Source: Candidatus Omnitrophota bacterium
GTDB lineage: Bacteria; Omnitrophota; Omnitrophia; Omnitrophales; Aquincolibacteriaceae
DNA length: 43,655 bases
Direction of reading: 5' to 3'
Assembly: GCA_030698625.1 (NCBI GenBank)
Contig: JAUYMS010000047.1
Span: forward strand, 76,210 to 119,864
Shown here: in pieces, positions 38,651 through 43,655 of the stretch
Layout of the letters: each line of letters begins with the position of its first letter
How positions within the stretch are numbered: the stretch's first letter is position 1
Program-made: the position numbers and the translations under genes
The notes under the pieces: generated by a model
Databases searched by the model: none
Seen by the model: only the letters and a program-made list of their open reading frames with translations
What the model was told of the DNA's origin: nothing

Positions 38651-39238
38651 TCACCAATCCTTTAAAAGTTTTTTCACATCAGTGCTCTTACCCCACAACT
38701 GCCTGCCGTAAGTTTGCACAAAAATCATTACGTTTCTTCGAAATTGGCCGAGCCTGAGCGATATTCGGCTACGGTCCATCGCGAGTGCCCACAGGCGAAT
38801 CAGAGGGCCGGCCCTCAGCTTCTTTGATTTGATAATCTTCAGCATATCCTTAACGTCCAGATCCAGAAACCGCACCATCTTACCGATGGTCCAGTATGCC
38901 GGCGCCATCGTCTTAATGTTGATCTTACCGATACGCTTATATCGCCGGGCCTTCTTTCTGTAATCCAAATAACTGATCATGGACCATCCGCTAATATCCT
39001 CTGAATAGTTCACCGCGACACCCGCATCCTTACGAGCGCTTTCGATGGCCTCTACGAGAGCCCGCCGGACTTCGGGCGTTCTTCGCGTACGCAGTCGGAT
39101 CTCAAAATCAATATCCATGCTCGGCCGCACGTGGCCCATCAATGAAGCCGCGCCCGCACCGGTTAATATCACATCGGCCGCGCGGTCAAGATGCGCGTCC
39201 AGCCTCTTAAAAAAACGATCGATCTGCACGGGTTTCAC
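38651..39238 (-). CDS. Nucleotidyltransferase-fold protein, probable toxin partner (AbiEii-like)
   Basis: 195 aa from GTG 39238, which overlaps the HTH gene stop (GTGA) and has GAGGG just upstream; the open frame to 39322 reads through the HTH gene. LTGAGAASLMGHVRPSMDIDFEI gives the nucleotidyltransferase pattern G-x12-D-x-D with Asp42 and Asp44; a basic helical C-terminus follows (YRKKARRYKRIGKINIK). Gene order antitoxin-like HTH then NTase, with a 4-nt overlap, is the arrangement of AbiE/MenAT-type and related toxin-antitoxin pairs. Toxicity is inferred only. Confidence 0.65.
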   Translation of the reverse strand: MKPVQIDRFFKRLDAHLDRAADVILTGAGAASLMGHVRPSMDIDFEIRLRTRRTPEVRRALVEAIESARKDAGVAVNYSEDISGWSMISYLDYRKKARRYKRIGKINIKTMAPAYWTIGKMVRFLDLDVKDMLKIIKSKKLRAGPLIRLWALAMDRSRISLRLGQFRRNVMIFVQTYGRQLWGKSTDVKKLLKDW

Positions 39239-39702
39239 GCTGCCCTCGATTGTGCGTCGCGCACACGAGCCACGATGCTCTCGATATCGGACCCACTCAA
39301 TATTTGCCTCAACCTCAGCCACGCCGGATACAACTCACGGACCCCCGAGGCACCCGGTTTCTTACCAGGCATGATTTTCTTAAACAAGTCTGCCAGGGCC
39401 GCATCCTCTTTGGTCTTGGCCTTTTTCCGGCCGATGATAGCTGTGGCCAGCGCCTCGATACGCGGCCGGCTCAACTTCACACCCGCCGGTTCTGCGCATT
39501 CCTCTTCCTGACGAAACAACTCGCTCATGCGCACCCCCAGAGCACCGCAGATTCGCCTTAGCGTCGAAACCATGACATCCCTCTTACCTTTCTCAAAGTT
39601 TGAGAGATTCGGCTGAGGGATCCCGGCCTGAAGGGCCAGCTCTCGCTGTGTCAGACCCGCGGTTACCCGCATCATGAAGACCATTTGCCCGGTATGCAAC
39701 AT
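39235..39702 (-). CDS. XRE-family helix-turn-helix regulator, probable antitoxin
   Basis: 155 aa. HTH at residues about 17-41 (LTQRELALQAGIPQPNLSNFEKG) in an XRE/Cro-CI domain reaching about residue 65, followed by a C-terminal extension (RIEALATAIIGRKKAK, LYPAWLRLRQIL). No Shine-Dalgarno precedes ATG 39702; the promoter puts the transcript start at or next to the ATG, so a leaderless message is likely. Probably represses its own operon through the palindrome at 39708-39731. Confidence 0.82.
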   Translation of the reverse strand: MLHTGQMVFMMRVTAGLTQRELALQAGIPQPNLSNFEKGKRDVMVSTLRRICGALGVRMSELFRQEEECAEPAGVKLSRPRIEALATAIIGRKKAKTKEDAALADLFKKIMPGKKPGASGVRELYPAWLRLRQILSGSDIESIVARVRDAQSRAA

Positions 39703-39707
39703 ACTAG

Positions 39708-39737
39708 AAATATAGCATATATGCTATATTTAGTCAA
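39708..39737 (-). promoter_or_regulatory. Promoter with nested 24-bp palindromic operator
   Basis: Minus strand: TTGACT (39737-39732), 17-nt spacer, TATATT (39714-39709). The perfect 24-bp palindrome with half-site AAATATAGCATA occupies 39708-39731, filling the spacer and covering the -10, ideal for repression by a dimeric XRE regulator. ATG 39702 lies 6 nt after the -10. Confidence 0.75.
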
Positions 39738-39762
39738 CACCCCAAAATCATGAATCCTTACT

Positions 39763-40941
39763 CTATCTCGGTTGTTTGGCCAGTTTTTTCAGTTCTTTGG
39801 CCGTGGAGGGCTTATCGAAGTTTATCGCGGCCTTCAGCAGAAACGGGGCAAACTCGTAGTACTCCTGCAAGACATAGGGCTCCAAATACGTCAGGAAGAT
39901 TCGGCGCTGTGTTCGGTCTTTGGCATCCGCCGCCGATTCCAGGAACAGATCCACTGCATTCTTCCAGAACATACCCTTCCACTGCGAGAAGAAGGCTTGC
40001 GCTTCAATGTTGGCGTCATGGGTGAATGTTTGGGCCGTACGCAAGGAGCCTCCCATAAGATAATTAATCTCGACGGCAAAGGTCGTGCGCCTCAAGCCCG
40101 TGGGTGTCGGCAGTGTCTCGGCCGTATAGCCGATCTCGGCCAAGCGGTAACGGTCGACATTGTTCTCGGCTAATGCGGACAGCAGAAAACGCGAGCGGCC
40201 TCTGTAAACCGGTACCGTCCTGTCCTTGCCCTCAAAGTCGGCCAAGCCGAATTTCAGACCCTCTTTATATTCATAGCCTTCGCGACGTACGTCCTTTGGC
40301 TCGCCGGCCCGCAAAGCCGCCGCAGCCGGCGGCGCGGTTCGCTCACCCCCGCCGGTGACCGTGGCCGCTAGTTTTCCCTCTTGTGCACGCAGTTGCTCGA
40401 CAAGGCGCGGGGTCTCTTTCAGAATACCTTGGGCATAGCGGCCGGCAAAACCGCTAACCGCTTCGGCAAAATCCTCACCGTGAGTCGCCTTGAGATTTTC
40501 AGCCTCGCCTGACACGAGGTCGGCAAATCGCGCGCTGAAGGATTCCGCGGTTTTCGGAGCCACGGTTCCGGCCCCGCCAAGCGGCAAGTTAAGTTCAGTT
40601 TTCACCCTGCTGCTCGTGTCATCAGAATGACGCATGCCGAGTGAGACCTCAACTTTGTCGCCCCGCACCACGATCTCGGCATCAAAAAAACCAATGTCAT
40701 ACCGACTCGCCGAAGCGGGTTCGCTCCCGCTGACGTCGGCAGTTACGGCGGCCACCCCGCTCGCTACAAATTCACGCAGGCCCGCCGGAGAACCGGCCAG
40801 GCCCTCGGTCGTCCTGGCCGGCCGCACTTCGGTCTGCCATTGATAAGGGCCGCTTGTCACTTTGATATTCCTCATGGCTTCGGCCTGAGCCGCAGCACCC
40901 ACGAGCATCAAACACGCAACCAACATTATGATCTTTTTCAT
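39763..40941 (-). CDS. Secreted protein of unknown function, 392 aa
   Basis: Signal peptide at residues 1-22 (IIMLVACLMLVGAAAQAEA). A beta-rich N-terminal half (GPYQWQTEVRPARTTEG, FDAEIVVRGDKVEVSLGMRH), an Ala-rich middle and a C-terminal helical part with aromatic residues (FFSQWKGMFWKNAVDLFLES, YLEPYVLQEYYEFAPFLL). No family recognised. A ribosome site (AAGGAG) precedes ATG 40941. Confidence 0.75.
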   Translation of the reverse strand: MKKIIMLVACLMLVGAAAQAEAMRNIKVTSGPYQWQTEVRPARTTEGLAGSPAGLREFVASGVAAVTADVSGSEPASASRYDIGFFDAEIVVRGDKVEVSLGMRHSDDTSSRVKTELNLPLGGAGTVAPKTAESFSARFADLVSGEAENLKATHGEDFAEAVSGFAGRYAQGILKETPRLVEQLRAQEGKLAATVTGGGERTAPPAAAALRAGEPKDVRREGYEYKEGLKFGLADFEGKDRTVPVYRGRSRFLLSALAENNVDRYRLAEIGYTAETLPTPTGLRRTTFAVEINYLMGGSLRTAQTFTHDANIEAQAFFSQWKGMFWKNAVDLFLESAADAKDRTQRRIFLTYLEPYVLQEYYEFAPFLLKAAINFDKPSTAKELKKLAKQPR

Positions 40942-40968
40942 TGTTTACTCCTTTTTGAAGTTCTTTGA

Positions 40969-41388
40969 TTATGAAGTGTGCTCATGGAATCTCTGTTGTA
41001 AAATTTCGGAAAAGGCACGGCATACGTCAATCATGGTAAGAATCCCCACCAACTTATCGTGCTGCACCACGAGAACGGACCCGTAGTGATGATCTGCCAT
41101 CTCATCGAGCACCTCATGGAGCTTATGCTCGGGGCCCACTTGGTAGGGGTGCTGATGGCATATGTCCGCGACCTTAGCCGAATCAGGATTCGATCCGATG
41201 ATCCCCAAAGCTGCCTTGATGTCGCGGTCTGAGATAATGCCCAACAGCTTTCCGTCATGCATGACAGGAAGATGACGAATTTTAAGGTCTTTCATAATCC
41301 TATCGGCATCCTCAAGACTCCTCGTGCTCTCGATCACCGCGGGTTCGGTGGTCATATACTTTCGGATGGTTGGCTCCGCTTTACTCAT
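40969..41388 (-). CDS. Tandem CBS-domain protein
   Basis: 139 aa; AAGGAG upstream and ATG overlapping the PHP gene stop (ATGA). Two CBS domains: RKYMTTEPAVIESTRSLEDADRIM...HLPVMHDGKLLGIISDRDI and the second with HKLHEVLDEMADHHYGSVLVVQ...LVGILTMIDV. Stand-alone CBS pairs bind adenine nucleotides and sense energy state; no fused catalytic domain here. Confidence 0.93.
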   Translation of the reverse strand: MSKAEPTIRKYMTTEPAVIESTRSLEDADRIMKDLKIRHLPVMHDGKLLGIISDRDIKAALGIIGSNPDSAKVADICHQHPYQVGPEHKLHEVLDEMADHHYGSVLVVQHDKLVGILTMIDVCRAFSEILQQRFHEHTS

Positions 41389-42503
41389 GCGATCTCCTTG
41401 GGATTAATCCCTTCATAATAGACAGGTTGTGTCCACGCCATGTGATTCACTCCGCCGTCTGCCCGGACGCGCACATAGACATCCTCTTCGCGGGCAGTGT
41501 ACGAACCGCGTGTGCCGCTTACGGATTTTACCACTTTGTTGCCGTGGCTGATAAATTTTATGGTGTAGGTCCTCTTGGGTTCCGGGGCAATCTCGACGGT
41601 GACCTCACCCTCGGCGGTGACCGAAAGCTCCTTAAAGATAATGCCCGTGGTCGCGTAGAAGTCACCGTTCTCCAGGGACTCCTTCAATGCGGGCCAGGAC
41701 AGCTCTCTAGCGCGCACATAGATCCACCCGCCTCCGGCTAATGCCCCACTCCCGCTAAAATGATGGGCGTCGTCTACAGCGATGCCGTAATACCGCTTTC
41801 CTTCATCGAGCGCTTGAGACCAGCGATATTCCGCTGAGCCCCGTGTCGGCATGCGGTATGTTGTCGAGATACCGGTGAGGGGCACTTTCTTCCATTTGGA
41901 ATAGACCGAATACATCCCGTCCACATTAGCATTCCATATCTCGATAAAGCGAACCCCCTTCGCCTGCACCAGATGTTCGACATCAAAAGACATGACCGGG
42001 TGACAGAGAACCGCTAGGCCTCCCTGCGCGTTGATAGCGTCGACGACCCCTTCTATCACTTTTAACTCCTGAGACAATAAAGAAAATCCAAGCGCCCGCG
42101 GCTCGTTGAGACCCTTCGTGCGGAAGTGCTCCGTCACGTATTCCGTCACCTCGTCTGCCATGAGTTCGAGGCCGGAGGGAATCTCCCCCGACACATTAAG
42201 GGCCGTGATATGAATCATACCGCTTGTCACTTCCTGCCCCGGGATGACGAGTAAGCGACGGCCGTCTTTTTCAACGATGCCTCTGATGCTCGCAACCACG
42301 TTATGATCTGTAATGGCCAAGAAATCATATTCGTGTTCCAAGTACCACCGGATCACATCCGCAGGAGATGCGTCGCCGTCGGAACGGTTTGTATGAGCGT
42401 GGAGATTGCCCTTAAACCAGCGGAGCTCTTCGGCCTGTAGCGGGCAGCCAAAGGCAAAGAGCAACAGAAGGACGATAGGCAGGCTGCGGCAATACTTCAA
42501 CAT
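41385..42503 (-). CDS. Secreted PHP-domain metallohydrolase (CehA/McbA-like)
   Basis: 372 aa with signal peptide (VLLLLFAFGCPLQA). PHP motifs are intact: GNLHAHTNRSDG (His35, His37), FLAITDHNVV, GQEVTSG, LCHPVMSFD and VDDAHHF. The family hydrolyses phosphate or amide/ester bonds using a trinuclear metal site; the secreted form with a short C-terminal beta domain is the CehA/McbA-like group. Substrate unknown. Followed directly by the CBS gene. Confidence 0.85.
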   Translation of the reverse strand: MLKYCRSLPIVLLLLFAFGCPLQAEELRWFKGNLHAHTNRSDGDASPADVIRWYLEHEYDFLAITDHNVVASIRGIVEKDGRRLLVIPGQEVTSGMIHITALNVSGEIPSGLELMADEVTEYVTEHFRTKGLNEPRALGFSLLSQELKVIEGVVDAINAQGGLAVLCHPVMSFDVEHLVQAKGVRFIEIWNANVDGMYSVYSKWKKVPLTGISTTYRMPTRGSAEYRWSQALDEGKRYYGIAVDDAHHFSGSGALAGGGWIYVRARELSWPALKESLENGDFYATTGIIFKELSVTAEGEVTVEIAPEPKRTYTIKFISHGNKVVKSVSGTRGSYTAREEDVYVRVRADGGVNHMAWTQPVYYEGINPKEIA

Positions 42504-42516
42504 GCGGTCTTACTTA

Positions 42517-42801
42517 TTAGGACTCGGTGCCCGAAGGAACGGCAGAGGAGAATTGCTTCCCGCTAAAGGAACACTTCTTACCGAAAAGTCCCTTTCCATA
42601 GCCGTGCTTGGCACAACAGGCAGATACCCCGTATTTAATAGCCACAGCCGTATGACAAAGCGCACCTGCGGCTGCAAGCGCGATCATGAAGATAGAAATA
42701 ATCCTGCCAAGCCGCCTCGTATTCTTCTTCGTAGTCTTAGAAGCTTCCACATAAATCTTGAACCCGAACCCCAATGCAATAAGCAAAATTCCTGTCGCCA
42801 T
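42517..42801 (-). CDS. Small membrane protein with C-terminal Cys cluster, 94 aa
   Basis: ATG 42801 has GGAGG seven bases upstream; the GTG two codons earlier is too close to it. Two membrane helices (about residues 3-18 and 33-54) and a tail with CCAKHGYGKGLFGKKCSFSG (three Cys). No family recognised. It lies 13 nt before the PHP gene and probably starts that operon. Confidence 0.65.
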   Translation of the reverse strand: MATGILLIALGFGFKIYVEASKTTKKNTRRLGRIISIFMIALAAAGALCHTAVAIKYGVSACCAKHGYGKGLFGKKCSFSGKQFSSAVPSGTES

Positions 42802-42869
42802 TGGCACACCTCCGCTTGATTTTAGTATGTTGTTAGTATCGGCCTTAAGCTAAAAGTCTCCAGCGCCCT

Positions 42870-43019
42870 CTAGGTCTCCCCGCGGAGGCAAGGCGCGTAC
42901 TTTTTGTCATGCAGTAGAATATGATGTTGCAGCCACAACGTCAAGAAATCGAGCAATTCGATAGAAACCCCCGGAGCATCCTGATCGCTGAACCGTTTGT
43001 CCCACTCCACGAATTCCAT
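42870..43019 (-). pseudogene. Hemerythrin remnant with central deletion, 49 codons
   Basis: ATG 43019 with AGAGGAAG upstream encodes MEFVEWDKRFSD, the N-terminal hemerythrin signature, joined directly to DFLTLWLQHHILLHDKKY, the C-terminal signature with the HxxxxD ligand pair. The middle (roughly 80 residues with the HxxxE and HxxxH ligands) is missing. Either a decayed gene or, less likely, a deliberately small protein. Confidence 0.6.
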
Positions 43020-43062
43020 AGCTTCCTCTCTTTCTCCGGCGATGATGGTAGATTAATAGCAT

Positions 43063-43082
43063 AAAAATATCGGGCTATTTTT
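43063..43082. promoter_or_regulatory. Inverted repeat in the divergent intergenic region
   Basis: AAAAATA at 43063-43069 and TATTTTT at 43076-43082 are complementary arms with a six-base centre, in the 150-nt gap between the hemerythrin remnant and the plus-strand gene. Operator-like, but in an AT-rich tract. Confidence 0.3.
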
Positions 43083-43172
43083 CCATAAACGGATATGCTT
43101 ATCTTATTATGTGTTAATCTTATAGTAGGAGAAGGGAGAAGGCAACCAGGACAAGAGGAAGGCAGGTGTGCC

Positions 43173-43505
43173 ATGGACGAGAAAAGGTTCGACCAACACA
43201 CGCGCCGCAAGTTGGCTGTTCAGGCCGAGTGTTCATGTCCCGAATGCGGTAGGCTATGTGGGGCAGACGGAGAAACGAGTCTCATTACGCGCCTCGGCCT
43301 CGTAGAGGGGGGCATTTTGGAGCAGCTGGAGCAACAGCACACGACGACGCTCCATGAGCTCATTCACAAAATGGAGCATCAGCCCTGTATTGTCTCCATG
43401 GGGCTCGGCTCCCTGATCCGGTCAGGGCTCATCTACTGCGAGGAAATCGGCGAAGAGCTGATCATTCAACGCGGGAGAAAAACTCCGGCAGCCTCGACGC
43501 CGTAA
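43173..43505 (+). CDS. Small Cys-rich protein with winged-helix-like C-terminus
   Basis: 110 aa from ATG 43173, with GGAAGGCAGG upstream; the frame is open from 43095 but the earlier codons overlap the promoter region. CSCPECGRLCG (about residues 20-30) is a likely metal-binding Cys cluster. The C-terminal half (TTTLHELIHKMEHQPCIVSMGLGSLIRSGLIYCEEI in pieces) reads like a winged helix. I do not recognise a family. The remaining 150 nt to the right edge hold no clear gene. Confidence 0.6.
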   Translation: MDEKRFDQHTRRKLAVQAECSCPECGRLCGADGETSLITRLGLVEGGILEQLEQQHTTTLHELIHKMEHQPCIVSMGLGSLIRSGLIYCEEIGEELIIQRGRKTPAASTP

Positions 43506-43624
43506 GTGCGGGTGGCGGCTTGTGATTGAGGAAGGGAATGATACCCCAGCTCTTCAACTTCTCGGGCAACCTGGGAAAGTGGCCGGCGGTCTGAGATGTG
43601 ACCAGCCGGGAGTTTTTGTACCAC
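43466..43624 (-). CDS. Doubtful small ORF at the right edge
   Basis: An open frame (GTG 43624, 52 codons) with a protein-like composition (RPLSQVAREVEELGYHSLPQ) antisense to the last 40 nt of the preceding gene. No ribosome site at a proper distance and an upstream in-frame stop near 43645. It may be a fragment of something cut by the edge or chance. Confidence 0.15.
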   Translation of the reverse strand: MVQKLPAGHISDRRPLSQVAREVEELGYHSLPQSQAATRTYGVEAAGVFLPR

Positions 43625-43655
43625 CTTCCATGCTAATGAAACTCATCCCGCGAGT

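Noticed and set aside
42941-43210. Minus-strand open frame of 89 codons
   Set aside because: Overlaps the hemerythrin remnant and the start of the plus-strand Cys-rich gene in other frames; no ribosome site.
1-43655. tRNA, rRNA, CRISPR arrays, insertion sequences
   Set aside because: Scanned by eye for cloverleaf ends, regular spaced repeats and transposase motifs; none found.

Overview
The window is bacterial, gene-dense and moderately GC-rich. It contains no rRNA, tRNA, CRISPR array or insertion sequence that I can recognise. It is dominated by two giant secreted-type genes on the minus strand: one that runs off the left edge (at least 1,938 codons, 1-5816) and a complete one of 5,619 codons (20104-36963). 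Giant genes, a pair of exosortase-associated TIGR04073-type proteins, and the shared 'AHG...AQ' N-terminal domain together suggest an Omnitrophota (OP3)/PVC-group bacterium. That placement is an inference from gene content and was not tested by phylogeny.

Layout. 1-5816: 3'-truncated giant gene with its own sigma70-type promoter. 6116-8325 (+): a tightly packed operon of three small exported proteins and a GlpD-like FAD dehydrogenase. 8322-14011 (-): citrate synthase followed by a run of small membrane or secreted proteins, DUF4126, DUF4139, an M48 metalloprotease and DUF456, many overlapping by a few bases. 14107-16090 (-): a broken GspE/PilB-type ATPase and a small membrane protein coupled to it. 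16377-19442 (-): a heme-binding beta-barrel (nitrobindin-like) protein, an SPFH/stomatin protein and an unusual SDR protein, the last divergent from a START-domain protein (19485-20123, +). 20104-36963: the giant gene. 37149-42801 (-): secreted proteins, an XRE-HTH/nucleotidyltransferase toxin-antitoxin-like pair with an MBL-fold gene behind it, a CBS-domain protein, a secreted PHP metallohydrolase and a small Cys-containing membrane protein. 42870-43505: a 49-codon hemerythrin remnant divergent from a small Cys-rich protein.

The most unusual content is the 5,619-residue protein. After a signal peptide and a ChaN/TraB-like head it strings together, in one reading frame, an extended SDR epimerase, a ROK sugar kinase, a sugar-phosphate cyclase of the EEVS/dehydroquinate-synthase superfamily, a HAD-fold domain that has lost its nucleophile, and then two copies of a phosphoribosyltransferase-like/HAD module separated by an unrecognised 560-residue block. 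SDR + ROK kinase + EEVS-like cyclase is the enzyme combination of C7-cyclitol (pseudosugar) pathways. The PRTase modules resemble the PRTase_2/TRSP proteins of Ter (tellurite-resistance-linked) metabolite operons.

The exact pentapeptide RSELR occurs six times in this protein and once in the left giant protein, essentially always at a domain boundary. Each time it is spelled with different synonymous codons, so it is kept at the protein level. I propose that it marks domain or module boundaries and may be a processing site of a polyprotein-like metabolic assembly. The boundary pattern is visible in the sequence; the processing role is hypothesis.
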